From assembly GCA_013138865.1 (NCBI GenBank), contig WTBY01000015.1, positions 1-64,000 on the forward strand: a DNA stretch of 64,000 nt. Reading direction: 5' to 3'. Shown piece by piece: positions 1-8,478 of this stretch. This DNA comes from Helicobacteraceae bacterium (GTDB taxonomy: Bacteria > Campylobacterota > Campylobacteria > Campylobacterales > Sulfurimonadaceae). Position 1 is the first letter of the stretch, and each line of letters begins with the position of its first letter. Below the pieces are notes generated by a model, which was not told where the DNA came from, did no database searches, and saw only the letters and a list, made by a program, of their open reading frames with translations. Made by a program: the position numbers and the translations under genes.

Positions 1-2
1 AT

Positions 3-404
3 TATGTTCGTAAACTTAAAACATGGTCCGATAATGGGGTGGCAGGATTAGCCTTCACAGGATCAGTGGGGGGTGTCGAGGATAAGATGATGTCCATTGC
101 TGGAGCCATTACTCGTAATATGATTAATGTGATGGTACTACCAGTACAAGATTTAATCGCAAGAATTAAAGATGGGCGAGAACCAGATCAAACAGTAATA
201 TTAATCCCCAACTTTTTTATGTCTAAGGGAGCAGGCGGTGATGTACCAGATTGGCAAATATCTCTAGTAGTTGGGTGGTTACTCCACAGATTTGCATCAG
301 GTAAGCAAACTATCCTCTATGCTTCAGACTTAGATGAGTGTGAAACAGTGTATGGTGGTATGGTTAGGTCTCACATTGAGAACCACTATATACAAGTAAG
401 CTAG
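3..404 (+). CDS. Probable helicase loader ATPase (DnaC/IstB-like), C-terminal part
   Basis: The frame is open through the left edge, so about 133 C-terminal residues are visible and the start lies outside; the GTG at 39 is internal. The pattern of a hydrophobic strand (VILIPNFF), then LLHRFASGKQTILYASDL, then a YGG...RSHI segment resembles the end of DnaC/IstB-type AAA+ ATPases, where a Walker B strand is followed by a sensor strand reading 'R..sGKpTI.tSNL'. The next gene is a DnaB-like helicase, the usual partner of such a loader. No Walker A is visible because it would lie upstream. The call rests on this pattern and on context only. Confidence 0.45.
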   Translation, partial: YVRKLKTWSDNGVAGLAFTGSVGGVEDKMMSIAGAITRNMINVMVLPVQDLIARIKDGREPDQTVILIPNFFMSKGAGGDVPDWQISLVVGWLLHRFASGKQTILYASDLDECETVYGGMVRSHIENHYIQVS

Positions 405-440
405 TAGTACCCATAAACAAAAAACAATAAAGGATCTCTT

Positions 441-1712
441 ATGAGCGCAAATCCGGGACGTGCCCTTGTCTCTGCAATTCTACAAGGCGACACCAAAAAA
501 CTACACACGCTAGACCTCCAAGATGAATACTTGAAGGAAACCGATAAAGATGCCTTATCGTATATCAAGCAACATGTGTACTCCCATGGCGTAATACCAG
601 ATTTATCAACCCTCCAAAATCAGGTAGAAATGTTTCAACCCATGGCAGTAGTGGAGCCAGCAAGCTTTTATGTTGAAGAACTAAAGAATCAGTACTTCTA
701 TAGAACCATTAACACAGCTATGAAGAAAGCCCGAGAAGGTATGAAGGGGATAAATACAACTGACCCACAAACCGTAGCATTAGAAGTATTAACCGAAGCA
801 GTACTGCAACTTAAATTTATACAACACGGCAAGAAGCTAGTAGATTTCCGTGATGCTTATGACATGATTAAAGCCGAGTATATTACTACCCAAAAAGGGG
901 TATATGATAACTCTATTATGTTGGGGTGGGAGACACCAGATGCTATGTCCGGAGGATTTAGACCTGGTGATGTCGTAAGTTATGTGGGTAGACCGGGAAT
1001 GGGTAAAACCTTTAGCCTTCTGTACTCAATGCATAATGCATGGTGGGAGCAGGAGAAGTCAGTATTAATGTTATCGATGGAAATGATTCCCTTGCCCCTG
1101 ATACAACGATTAGGTGCAATGCATACTAGGCAATCACTTACTGATTTGAAAGCAGCAGAATACACTACGAAGAAGAAGAACGCAGTGTTTCACCAACTAG
1201 AAGCGGCAAAAGGTCATTCAAAGCCGTGTTGGATAGCTGATGGTAACTTAACAGCTACCGTAGAAGATCTTAAAATCCTATGCCACCAACTAGAACCTGA
1301 TGCAGTGTATGTGGATGGAGCCTACCTACTCAGTCCATCTAGTAAATATAGTAATAAGTGGGATAAGGTAACTGATACGGTAGAGGAGCTTAAACAAGAC
1401 ATTGCCACAGAAATGGGGATCACAACCTTACTAAGCTACCAGTTCAACCGAGAGGCAGCCAAGAAAGCCAAGAAAGCACCCGAAGATATTGGTCTAGAGG
1501 ATATTGGCTTATCCGATGCTATTGGGCAAATAAGTACTATGGTAATGGCACTGTTAGAAAATGATTCCCTAGAAACCGAAAACCAAAGAAAGATGACTAT
1601 TATGAAGGGGAGAAATGGAGAGAGTGGAAGCTTCCCAATAAACTGGGATTTCATGACCATGAATTTTAGTGAAGTGAGCGAAGATGAACAATCCGACCTA
1701 ACATTCATCTAA
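441..1712 (+). CDS. Replicative DNA helicase, DnaB-like
   Basis: A 423-residue DnaB-family replicative helicase, which would unwind the fork as a hexamer on the lagging strand. Walker A is GRPGMGKT at residues 183-190; it is followed by VLMLSMEM (motif H1a-like), a Walker B strand ending AVYVDG near 290, LLSYQFNR, and KGRNGESG near 390 at the arginine-finger position. The N-terminal 120 residues are a poorly conserved helical domain that probably contacts primase. The start has the modest ribosome site AAAGGATCT. It follows the loader-like gene and ends just before a terminator, closing this operon. Confidence 0.9.
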   Translation: MSANPGRALVSAILQGDTKKLHTLDLQDEYLKETDKDALSYIKQHVYSHGVIPDLSTLQNQVEMFQPMAVVEPASFYVEELKNQYFYRTINTAMKKAREGMKGINTTDPQTVALEVLTEAVLQLKFIQHGKKLVDFRDAYDMIKAEYITTQKGVYDNSIMLGWETPDAMSGGFRPGDVVSYVGRPGMGKTFSLLYSMHNAWWEQEKSVLMLSMEMIPLPLIQRLGAMHTRQSLTDLKAAEYTTKKKNAVFHQLEAAKGHSKPCWIADGNLTATVEDLKILCHQLEPDAVYVDGAYLLSPSSKYSNKWDKVTDTVEELKQDIATEMGITTLLSYQFNREAAKKAKKAPEDIGLEDIGLSDAIGQISTMVMALLENDSLETENQRKMTIMKGRNGESGSFPINWDFMTMNFSEVSEDEQSDLTFI

Positions 1713-1734
1713 GTTGTTGATTAGTCTCAAGAGG

Positions 1735-1742
1735 TGTTATAC
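1735..1742 (+). promoter_or_regulatory. Possible extended -10 element (TGTTATACT)
   Basis: TGTTATACT occurs in the gap after the helicase and again at 15511-15519 in another gap. It fits an extended -10 box, but neither copy has a -35 box at normal spacing. It could be a late or weak promoter, or chance. Confidence 0.2.
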
Positions 1743-1793
1743 TGTTTATCAGTGAACATGAGACCCTCACTAATTGCTTTTTGTTTATGTTTG

Positions 1794-1833
1794 TAAAAGT
1801 CCTAATCGGCCACCACTGATTAGGATTTTTTTT
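1794..1833 (+). terminator. Rho-independent terminator after the helicase gene
   Basis: CCTAATC at 1801-1807 pairs with GATTAGG at 1818-1824. The stem extends outward through A-T pairs and is followed by eight T residues (1826-1833). It separates the helicase operon from the promoter at 1846. Confidence 0.85.
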
Positions 1834-1845
1834 GGTTAATACTAT

Positions 1846-1874
1846 TTGACAAACGTATCAAAAACAACTAGACT
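1846..1874 (+). promoter_or_regulatory. Early-type sigma70 promoter, copy 1
   Basis: TTGACA at 1846-1851, a 17 bp spacer and TAGACT at 1869-1874. It is part of an 11-member family that shares TATTTGACAAAC. It drives the genes starting at 1933. Confidence 0.85.
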
Positions 1875-1899
1875 ACACATGTAATCTAAATAAAAACAA

Positions 1900-1913
1900 T
1901 GCACTTAAGTGCA
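1900..1913. repeat. Palindrome TGCACTTAAGTGCA, copy 1
   Basis: A perfect 14 bp palindrome 20 bp before the start codon at 1933, between the promoter and the ribosome-binding site. First of 15 copies of the GCACTTAAGTGC core. Confidence 0.9.
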
Positions 1914-1932
1914 AGGGTGAGGGGATAATACT

Positions 1933-2133
1933 ATGACCAATATAAATATAGTACAAGATGATCTAGAGCACCAAACCCAAATGTGGATTGGAGGACAATT
2001 TATAGTAGGGTATGAGCAGTTTGATGTTGACCCAGAAACACAATCACGATTAGAAGGGATGTTGGAGAAAGCCTTCTTATATGGTGGATATGCTAAAGCA
2101 ACAGAAATAAAAGAAGTATTAAATATAACCTAA
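1933..2133 (+). CDS. Small protein of unknown function
   Basis: 66 residues, no recognised family. It has a GAGGGG ribosome site and is the first gene after promoter 1846 and palindrome copy 1. It is acidic overall, with a Trp/Gly/Tyr-rich middle. It probably belongs to the replication operon that runs on to the primase. Confidence 0.7.
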   Translation: MTNINIVQDDLEHQTQMWIGGQFIVGYEQFDVDPETQSRLEGMLEKAFLYGGYAKATEIKEVLNIT

Positions 2134-2147
2134 ACAGGAGAAGTCTC

Positions 2148-2612
2148 ATGTCAGTAACTATGACTAAAAAGAAAGTAGTGGCATCAAAGTCCCAAACCAT
2201 TAAAGATACTTTGTTTGAAGATCTGCAGGGGATGGTACCCGAACTAGTAAAGGCAACTACTAAAGTAAACGGTATTACTGCCAAACTAAAAATTGCCAAG
2301 CAAGACCAAGCCAAAGCAACCAAACCCTTCCTAGCACATATAGAAGCTATGGAGTTGGATCCTGATGATAAGTTATTGGTAAATGGTGAAGACGATGATA
2401 TTGCGGTATCAAGCGTACCCCACTCAAGACAGGTAATTGATAATAAAGCTATCTTTGATTTGTTGGAAAGTATCCAGCCCAACCTAGCCTATGAACTATT
2501 AAGCTTTAAATTGACAGATATTGATAAGTATCTTAACCCAGTACAGCAGGATCAAGTACTAGAACAAACACATAAGGGCGCACGTAAATTAAGTGTGAAG
2601 CCTCATGCCTAG
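2148..2612 (+). CDS. Protein of unknown function in the replication operon
   Basis: 154 residues starting after AGGAGAAGTCTC. A Lys-rich N-terminus is followed by helical, Lys/Ala/Gln-rich sequence and an acidic patch (GEDDD) in the middle. No family recognised. It lies between the helicase and primase genes, so a helper role in replication is possible but only inferred. Confidence 0.75.
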   Translation: MSVTMTKKKVVASKSQTIKDTLFEDLQGMVPELVKATTKVNGITAKLKIAKQDQAKATKPFLAHIEAMELDPDDKLLVNGEDDDIAVSSVPHSRQVIDNKAIFDLLESIQPNLAYELLSFKLTDIDKYLNPVQQDQVLEQTHKGARKLSVKPHA

Positions 2613-2823
2613 GTGCTTACCTATAGGAAAAATATCTGGTGAAGACTTAAAATCTTACAGTACTATTGTAGGAGATGAATTTTCAGAAGAAGAGTTTTTT
2701 CCAAAAAAGAGTGAAGGTATTAATAACCCTGATTTAGTTATGTATTGGCAAGAAGCGGTAGCCAATAAGAATACCTTCCTAGGGTTTGTGGATTGGTGCT
2801 ACCAACTAAAGGAACACCCTTAA
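2605..2823 (+). CDS. Small protein of unknown function before primase
   Basis: 72 residues overlapping the end of the preceding gene by 8 bp; its stop codon overlaps the primase start (TAATG). Such translational coupling supports a real gene. Acidic centre (DEFSEEEFF) and a Trp-rich C-terminus; no family recognised. Confidence 0.6.
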   Translation: MPRCLPIGKISGEDLKSYSTIVGDEFSEEEFFPKKSEGINNPDLVMYWQEAVANKNTFLGFVDWCYQLKEHP

Positions 2824-3770
2824 TGAGAGAGACTAGAATACAAGACTTCATGAAAACAATAGGAGTCTCTAGTTATAAAAGAGCCGGTGAGTGGGTACAA
2901 GCCTCATGCCCCGTTGCCTTCTGGACACACCAAAAGAAACAAGATAGTAACCCGAGTTGGGGTATTAGTATTCATGACAATGATCTTAGTTGGCATCAGT
3001 GTCAAACATGTGGGCAAAAAGGTAGCCTCTATGATTTAGTATTAGATCTCAAGATGATGCATAAATCCTCAAACAAAGAAGCCGACATAGATTGGAAGAA
3101 GGCTATGGAAATTGCCTTAGAGGACGATGCAGATTCCCTCATAGAGGATTGGGATGAAGAAGATGATACTAAAGAGAAACCAGTAGTAGTATTCCCTAAC
3201 GCATGGGTAGACTCATTTCAAGAAGGACATAATCACCCGTATCTAATGGCTAGAGGAATAACACCAGATATAGCAAAAGAATTAGAAGTGAAATTCGACT
3301 TCCAAAGCCAAAGAGTATGCCTACCCTACAGAGAGAGAAATGGTAATTGTATGGGAATGCAAGGGCGTGATGTAACAGGTCAATCATCATTAAGGTACCT
3401 AAGCTACAGATATAAGAATAGTCACAATATGCAGTACTGGATTGGGGAGGATAAAGTAAGTTGGGATGATCCAGTAATATTATGTGAAGGTCCGTTTGAT
3501 TATATGAAGGGATATTTGATTACTAAGCAGATGTTAGCTTCCCAAACATCATCTATTAACTATAAGAAATTAGATAGATTAAAAGATGCCCCCATGCTTA
3601 TAACCTTATACGACATTGGTACTGGCGGAGATCATGCCAGAGAGAATATAGCAGAGTGGGCTACGAAGAATAATATGCCTATAGTCCAATTAGTACCACC
3701 CGTAGAGTATGGAGATTTAGGAGCTATGCCTCCCGAGGACGTGTTCAATTTGTTAGAGTCTTATATTTGA
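2823..3770 (+). CDS. DNA primase (CHC2-like zinc finger and Toprim)
   Basis: 315 residues from the ATG overlapping the previous stop, with AAAGGA at good spacing; an upstream ATG at 2793 is open but has no ribosome site. The N-terminal zinc finger uses C29, H36, C60 and C63. A Toprim-like core follows, with VILCEGPFDY near 227 (acidic Glu) and LITLYDIGTGGDHA near 265 in place of the usual DxD. It should make RNA primers for the neighbouring DnaB-like helicase. It is shorter than DnaG and lacks a helicase-binding tail. A promoter begins inside its stop codon. Confidence 0.8.
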   Translation: MRETRIQDFMKTIGVSSYKRAGEWVQASCPVAFWTHQKKQDSNPSWGISIHDNDLSWHQCQTCGQKGSLYDLVLDLKMMHKSSNKEADIDWKKAMEIALEDDADSLIEDWDEEDDTKEKPVVVFPNAWVDSFQEGHNHPYLMARGITPDIAKELEVKFDFQSQRVCLPYRERNGNCMGMQGRDVTGQSSLRYLSYRYKNSHNMQYWIGEDKVSWDDPVILCEGPFDYMKGYLITKQMLASQTSSINYKKLDRLKDAPMLITLYDIGTGGDHARENIAEWATKNNMPIVQLVPPVEYGDLGAMPPEDVFNLLESYI

Positions 3771-3795
3771 CAAACCCACCCTTAAAGCGTATAGT
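3767..3795 (+). promoter_or_regulatory. Early-type sigma70 promoter, copy 2
   Basis: TTGACA at 3767-3772, a 17 bp spacer and TATAGT at 3790-3795. The -35 box overlaps the primase stop codon. It drives the single-strand binding protein gene, which needs high expression. Confidence 0.85.
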
Positions 3796-3842
3796 ATTAG
3801 ATGCCGAAAGTGGCAAATATTTAACCAATAAAGGAGCCTACA

Positions 3843-4568
3843 ATGGCTGTTAATAAAACAAGTAAAGCTAAACCATCTTGGATGAAGAAAGGTGCCGAAG
3901 CTAAAGATGCACTAGTAAAGGAAGAAGCACAGGTAGAGCAGAGACAGAGTGAGCAGAATAAGCTATTCCGTTTCTGGATGCCTAACAATTCCCAAACAGC
4001 TATCACATTTTTAGATGGAGACCTAGATGGTGATGGTGTCTTAGATTCATTACTATTCAATGAGCACAATGTATTCATGAATGGTAATTGGCGTAACTGG
4101 TTCGTATGTACCAAAGATGAAGAACCTTGTCCTATTTGTGAAGGTGGTAGTAACCCAGCATTAGTTGGTGTATTTACTATTATTGATCACACAGAATGGA
4201 CAGGAAAAGGTGCTAACGGTAAATTGCATAAAGATGAACGTAAGCTATTCGTAGCGAAACGAAATACTCTTAAACAATTACAAATGATTGCCGCTAAACG
4301 CGGTGGATTAGCCGGATGTACCTTTGATGTTATGCGGTCAGGTGATAACTCACCGGGTTGTGGTAGCGTGTTTGATTTCACAGAAAAATTGGATATGCCC
4401 ACTGTTATCAAACAGTACCCAGATGCTAAAGATGGTGTTGCTGATTATGGGCACGAGATTTCATATAAGACTGCTGACGAGTTACGAGCTTTAGGGTTTG
4501 GATCTATGCCTATTGGCACAGAACCACCAACCCAAGATCAAGCAACTAACTATGATGGCGACTTGTAA
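3843..4568 (+). CDS. Single-stranded DNA-binding protein, T4 gp32-like
   Basis: 241 residues. A Lys-rich N-terminus (a likely cooperativity segment) leads to a core containing FRFWMPNN, then an H...FVCT...CPIC zinc-type cluster around residues 80-100 as in gp32-type proteins, and an acidic C-terminus (NYDGDL) suited to protein partners. It would coat single-stranded DNA in replication and in RecA-driven recombination. It has its own promoter, an AAAGGAG ribosome site and codon use richer in GGT/CGT than its neighbours, consistent with high expression. Confidence 0.8.
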   Translation: MAVNKTSKAKPSWMKKGAEAKDALVKEEAQVEQRQSEQNKLFRFWMPNNSQTAITFLDGDLDGDGVLDSLLFNEHNVFMNGNWRNWFVCTKDEEPCPICEGGSNPALVGVFTIIDHTEWTGKGANGKLHKDERKLFVAKRNTLKQLQMIAAKRGGLAGCTFDVMRSGDNSPGCGSVFDFTEKLDMPTVIKQYPDAKDGVADYGHEISYKTADELRALGFGSMPIGTEPPTQDQATNYDGDL

Positions 4569-4582
4569 GATTTGATGTAAGT

Positions 4583-4610
4583 CCTCCTAGCCTTTGTTCG
4601 GGTTAGGGGG
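4583..4610 (+). other. RNA hairpin between SSB and UvsW-like genes
   Basis: CCTCCTAGCC at 4583-4592 pairs with GGTTAGGGGG at 4601-4610, including two G-U pairs, around an 8-base loop. No T tract follows, so it may attenuate transcription or stabilise the SSB message rather than terminate strongly. Confidence 0.45.
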
Positions 4611-4628
4611 CTGTTACATAGGTATTAT

Positions 4629-5954
4629 ATGAAAATAATAAAACATACAGAGTCACCAGTAGTAACACACTCAGCATCAGTGTACCCATATAGTGACGAT
4701 ATACTAGATAGATTTACTACTCAGTCAAAATACGATACAGATATTAAATTGTATAAAGTAAAGACTAACCCAACCACTGGGAAGAAATGGATTTGGTTGC
4801 CTAGATCCTGTTGTCCTATAGCTGATAATGATAAGAGACGTGACGGGGATCCAGTAAAGTTCGATCTAGACTTCACAGCACAAGATGATGAACAGCAACG
4901 AGTAATAGATGAGGCAATAGAATTACTCCAAGCAGGAGAAAGCTTCATAGTAAAAGCACCTACTGGATTTGGTAAGACGGCTATATCGATGCCAATCATA
5001 GCCGCTATAGGCAGAAAGACATTAATCGTAGTGACTAAGGATGATGTTAAATCTCAGTGGAAGGATGCCTGTAAACAATTCCTAGGGCTAACAGATAAAG
5101 ATATTGGGTACATTTATGGGGACGTATGCCAAGTAGCAGGGAAGAAGGTTGTCATAGCCTCAATTAAATCTATATGTAAAGAAGGCAGATACCCGAAAGG
5201 AACCTTTGATGGGTTCGGATTAATGTTACCGGATGAAGTACACAGATTAGGAGCCGATGAATTTAGTAATGCCGCATGGCAAGTACCAGCAAAATTAAGA
5301 ATGGGATTATCAGCTACCCCAATTAGAAATGACGGTAAAGGTATTGTACTAGCCAGCCATATAGGGCAAGTACGAGTATCCTCAGAAGCCTTCCCAATGA
5401 TACCAAAGATATTAGTGAAGAATAGTCATTGGAAACCACCATATAAGATGAAATTAAGTCCGGGGCGTACGATGCATGCCAATGTAATGATTGCCCAAAA
5501 CATGACACGTAATAGGATGATGGTCGAGTTTATGGTCTCAGCCTATAACAAGAATAGAAATATAGTTTTCTTCTCAGATTTAAAAGATAAGCATTTACCC
5601 GTAATCCAAGATCTATTGATTATGGGAGGGGTAAAACCTACAGACATAGCATTTTATGTAGGAGGGATGAAAGAGGAGGCAAGGAATATAGCAAAGAAGG
5701 CTAGAGTGGTACTAACTACTTACGCCATGTGTTCAGAAGCAACTGATGCTCCATGGTGGGATGTAGGCGTACTTGGTACACCTCGATCAGATGTAGTTCA
5801 AATAGTAGGAAGAATAATTCGGAAGTATAAAGATAAACCTACTCCCGTAATATTCGATGTTGTCGATGTTACCCAACCGTTGTTTGTAGGGTATGCAAAG
5901 AAGAGACAAATGTTCTACAAGAAGATTAAGGCTGAGGTTAAACAAGTATTGTAA
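4629..5954 (+). CDS. DNA helicase, SF2 family (UvsW/T5 D10-like)
   Basis: 441 residues. Walker A is KAPTGFGKT at 109-117, the DEAH-type motif reads PDEVH (DEVH at 202-205), motif III is GLSATP around 227-231, and motif VI QIVGRIIRK is near 395. Known relatives remodel forks and branch-migrate recombination intermediates. It sits between the single-strand binding protein and RecA, which fits recombination-dependent replication. The start codon has no strong ribosome site (TAGGTATTAT), so translation may be modest. Confidence 0.85.
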   Translation: MKIIKHTESPVVTHSASVYPYSDDILDRFTTQSKYDTDIKLYKVKTNPTTGKKWIWLPRSCCPIADNDKRRDGDPVKFDLDFTAQDDEQQRVIDEAIELLQAGESFIVKAPTGFGKTAISMPIIAAIGRKTLIVVTKDDVKSQWKDACKQFLGLTDKDIGYIYGDVCQVAGKKVVIASIKSICKEGRYPKGTFDGFGLMLPDEVHRLGADEFSNAAWQVPAKLRMGLSATPIRNDGKGIVLASHIGQVRVSSEAFPMIPKILVKNSHWKPPYKMKLSPGRTMHANVMIAQNMTRNRMMVEFMVSAYNKNRNIVFFSDLKDKHLPVIQDLLIMGGVKPTDIAFYVGGMKEEARNIAKKARVVLTTYAMCSEATDAPWWDVGVLGTPRSDVVQIVGRIIRKYKDKPTPVIFDVVDVTQPLFVGYAKKRQMFYKKIKAEVKQVL

Positions 5955-5965
5955 AGGTGAGTAAT

Positions 5966-6403
5966 ATGACTAGAGATAAAGATGAAAAAACAGCGTATGA
6001 GAAGTGGCATGATGGGAACAAAGATACCCTAAATAAAACCAGAAAGGATCGATACCATGATGATCCAGACTACCGAAAAAAACAGATTATGGCTGCAAGA
6101 AAATATCGGGCAGAGACTAAGATGCCTAAAGGAGCTATTCGTGGAGTAGTTAGAGGAGACCCTCAAAACTATTACCCACTAAAAGTAGTACTAGAGTGGT
6201 TACAGTATTCAGAAGATGAATTACTACACTTAGAGCACAATAATTTACTCAAGTCCCCTGCTATAGTTGATGGTGAAAGATACTACACCAAGAAACAGGT
6301 AATTATAGTTAAGACGTTAATCAAGAAGATGGATAGTGTAACTATGACCGACAGACAGTGGGGTAAGTGGAAACTTTATTTAAAGGAGAATTGGAATGGC
6401 TGA
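5966..6403 (+). CDS. Putative DNA-binding protein with MerR-like segment
   Basis: 145 residues from the ATG at 5966, which has AAGGTGAG 7 bp upstream; a GTG at 5957 is possible but lacks a ribosome site. The N-terminus is basic, of the type YEKWHDGNKDTLNKTRKDR followed by DDPDYRKK, as often seen ahead of small phage DNA-binding domains. The C-terminal half (YYPLKVVLEWLQYSEDEL ... GERYYTKKQV) resembles a MerR-type winged helix. Function not known; a regulator or nucleic-acid-binding accessory factor is possible. Confidence 0.65.
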   Translation: MTRDKDEKTAYEKWHDGNKDTLNKTRKDRYHDDPDYRKKQIMAARKYRAETKMPKGAIRGVVRGDPQNYYPLKVVLEWLQYSEDELLHLEHNNLLKSPAIVDGERYYTKKQVIIVKTLIKKMDSVTMTDRQWGKWKLYLKENWNG

Positions 6404-6710
6404 AACTAAATCAGAAATCAAACAAGGGAAAGCTTCAATAGATACTACAATGAAAACTGGCAGTGAGGTGGTTAGTGAATCATCCACTGAGGAGGCGGTA
6501 GGAGACCCTAAAGGTTATTCCGAACCAACCTGTAATGTGGGTGTATCGGTGGGCGTGACAAGGAACATGGGTAACTACAATAGTGTAAAGGTACAGGTAT
6601 CCCTAAACATGCCCTGTTACATTGAAGAGATTGACCCAGTATATGAATTTACTAAGGAATGGGTGGATAACAAAGTTGACACAATAGTGGCTGAATTAGA
6701 CGAAGAATAA
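6396..6710 (+). CDS. Protein of unknown function upstream of recA
   Basis: 104 residues with a strong AAAGGAG site, overlapping the preceding gene by 8 bp. The N-terminal 40 residues are Ser/Thr/Glu-rich and probably disordered. The rest (VGVTRNMGNYNSVKVQVSL, then an acidic tail) looks like a conserved small domain often found near phage recombination genes, but I cannot name it. It ends directly at palindrome copy 2. Confidence 0.7.
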   Translation: MAETKSEIKQGKASIDTTMKTGSEVVSESSTEEAVGDPKGYSEPTCNVGVSVGVTRNMGNYNSVKVQVSLNMPCYIEEIDPVYEFTKEWVDNKVDTIVAELDEE

Positions 6711-6724
6711 TGCACTTAAGTGCA
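6711..6724. repeat. Palindrome TGCACTTAAGTGCA, copy 2
   Basis: Begins at the base after the stop codon of the preceding gene, 13 bp before the recA start at 6738. Confidence 0.9.
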
Positions 6725-6737
6725 AAAGGGTATAAAT

Positions 6738-7796
6738 ATGAGCAGTGCTAAAGATGTGGTCTCAGGAATGCAAAAATCCCACGGGGCAGATATAGCCACC
6801 AGAGGCGGAGAAGTAAAAGACATAGAACGATTACCAACAGGACTATTCCCGTTTGACTTGGCATATGGCGGAGGGTTCCCACGAGGGAAGATGTCCATTG
6901 TTTATGGTCCGGAATCATCAGGTAAAACTAACCTGTTCTTACTGACTATTGCTATGGAACAAAGACTCAACCCGTCATCGGAGAATGTGTTTGTTGATGT
7001 AGAGAATAGTTTTGATCCTAAGTGGGCACAGAAGATGGGAGTAGATGTAGAGAAACTAATAGTATTACACCCTTCCTATGCAGAACAGGCAATAGACATG
7101 GTGGATGCCATGATGGATGCTGAAGATGTATCGATTATTTGTGTGGATAGTTTAGCCGCACTCATACCAATTAATGAACAGAACAGTACTGCAGAAAAAG
7201 CACAGGTTGGTGGAGCAAGTGCTTTGATAGGTAAATTAATTAGGAAAGGGGTAGCCAAGCAAGCTAAAAGAAAACAAAGTAATCATTACCCAACCTTATT
7301 GTTTGTAAACCAAGTAAGAACCAAGATCGGTGTAATGTTTGGTAATCCAGAAACAATGCCCGGTGGTAATGCTCATAAGTTTGCATCAGGATTAACGATT
7401 AGAATATATGGTAAGAATTTATTAGATACCGCAGTATCAGCCACCATGCCCATACTGAAAGAAACTAAGTCAGTAGCCCAGAAATGGAAGGTTCCTATCG
7501 TATCTGTGAATTGTGAGTACAAAATGGCAATGATACCCCACAAAGGATTGCAGCCTGGAAAAATAGATGATTGGAATACTTTGTCAGCGTACTTACGAGA
7601 CATGGAACTTCTAGTCAAGAATGGTAAGAAAGGATGGTTACTATTTGGGGAAGAGTTTAAAACTCTAACAGCCTGTAAAGAGGAATGTTACTCAAACCTT
7701 GAAGAACTCAATAAAGTTAAACAACTAGTAATTGATGCCATGATTGAAAAAGTACATGGATTACCGGAGGAGTTTAATAATGGTGTGGAGTCGTAA
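6738..7796 (+). CDS. recA: RecA-like recombinase
   Basis: 352 residues from the ATG at 6738, which follows AAAAGGG; an in-frame GTG at 6720 lies inside the palindrome and is unlikely to be used. Walker A is GPESSGKT near 57-64, Walker B is VSIICVDSLAAL near 140, and the L2/NQVR region (LLFVNQVRTKIG) and the GG-N-A-KF segment match the RecA/UvsX core. It lacks a long RecA C-terminal domain. It would promote strand exchange with the nearby SSB, UvsW-like helicase and resolvases. Confidence 0.92.
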   Translation: MSSAKDVVSGMQKSHGADIATRGGEVKDIERLPTGLFPFDLAYGGGFPRGKMSIVYGPESSGKTNLFLLTIAMEQRLNPSSENVFVDVENSFDPKWAQKMGVDVEKLIVLHPSYAEQAIDMVDAMMDAEDVSIICVDSLAALIPINEQNSTAEKAQVGGASALIGKLIRKGVAKQAKRKQSNHYPTLLFVNQVRTKIGVMFGNPETMPGGNAHKFASGLTIRIYGKNLLDTAVSATMPILKETKSVAQKWKVPIVSVNCEYKMAMIPHKGLQPGKIDDWNTLSAYLRDMELLVKNGKKGWLLFGEEFKTLTACKEECYSNLEELNKVKQLVIDAMIEKVHGLPEEFNNGVES

Positions 7797-8163
7797 ACCA
7801 ACACAAAGAACCAACCCCTTCATAAGTACAAAAGGAGATCATGGTAACAAGTCAGAAAGAAGAATAGCAGATGATCTAGGAGCCAAAACAACACTGGCAA
7901 GTGGAGCATTAGCAGGCAACAAAGGTGATTTTGAGTTAGATACTCAGAGTCACTATAAATTCAAAGGTGAGTGTAAATCTACAGTAAATGAAAGTATCTC
8001 ACTTAAGAAGGCATGGCTGGATAAGATAAGATTGGAAGCATTAGAAACTAATAGAGTACCTATGCTAACCCTATCATTCGTAACACCAGAAGGAAAAGAA
8101 AAACCTAACGGAGACTTCGTAGTAATACCGAAGTATCTATTTGAAGAAATATTTGGAGAGTAA
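7780..8163 (+). CDS. Hjc-like Holliday junction resolvase (PD-(D/E)XK)
   Basis: 127 residues from the ATG at 7780, 17 bp inside recA, with a GAGGAG site; an upstream ATG at 7744 has none. Catalytic residues of the fold are visible: E26 (KSERRIA), D50 (GNKGDF), then E64 and K66 (GECK). The TLASGALAGNKGD stretch matches archaeal/phage Hjc-type resolvases. It would cleave four-way junctions made by the RecA-like protein. A RuvC-like enzyme is also encoded at 9393. Confidence 0.75.
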   Translation: MVWSRKPTQRTNPFISTKGDHGNKSERRIADDLGAKTTLASGALAGNKGDFELDTQSHYKFKGECKSTVNESISLKKAWLDKIRLEALETNRVPMLTLSFVTPEGKEKPNGDFVVIPKYLFEEIFGE

Positions 8164-8164
8164 A

Positions 8165-8476
8165 ATGAGTAATATCAAAGCAGTAGAAGTATACAAAACA
8201 ACAGATGGTAAGGTGTATGAAGATAGACACATTGCAGAAATGGAACAGTTGAAACTAGATAAGGGGGATCGTGTAGAAGAATACTTAACTAGTGTTGGTG
8301 CTGAGGGACAAGCTGCAGCAAGACAAAGGAATACTATTAATAGTTGGTTGGCTTGGGATGCTACAACACCAGAACTAGTAACCCCTACACCTCCAGATGT
8401 TGATATGTCTGACGATGAAGTAGATACCTCAGAAGAAGATGCAGCCCAAGATGCCGAAATGGAAGAAGAAGAGTAA
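8165..8476 (+). CDS. Acidic protein of unknown function
   Basis: 103 residues from the ATG at 8165 (GGAGAG site), two bases after the resolvase stop. The N-terminal half is ordinary; the last 35 residues are Asp/Glu-rich (EEDAAQDAEMEEEE). No family recognised. Its place in the recombination cluster suggests an accessory role, possibly a DNA-mimic tail, but this is inference. Confidence 0.7.
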   Translation: MSNIKAVEVYKTTDGKVYEDRHIAEMEQLKLDKGDRVEEYLTSVGAEGQAAARQRNTINSWLAWDATTPELVTPTPPDVDMSDDEVDTSEEDAAQDAEMEEEE

Positions 8477-8478
8477 AC

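Noticed and set aside
2093-2482. Long open frames on the - strand (also 32139-32609, 45800-46048, 53081-53569 and others)
   Set aside because: They lie opposite well-supported genes, lack ribosome sites, and have no recognisable domains. Every supported gene in the window is on the + strand.
4583-4610. Hairpin after the SSB gene as a rho-independent terminator
   Set aside because: No T tract follows; kept as a hairpin only.
6720-6737. GTG at 6720 as the recA start
   Set aside because: It is inside the palindrome, without a ribosome site; ATG 6738 is well spaced from AAAAGGG.
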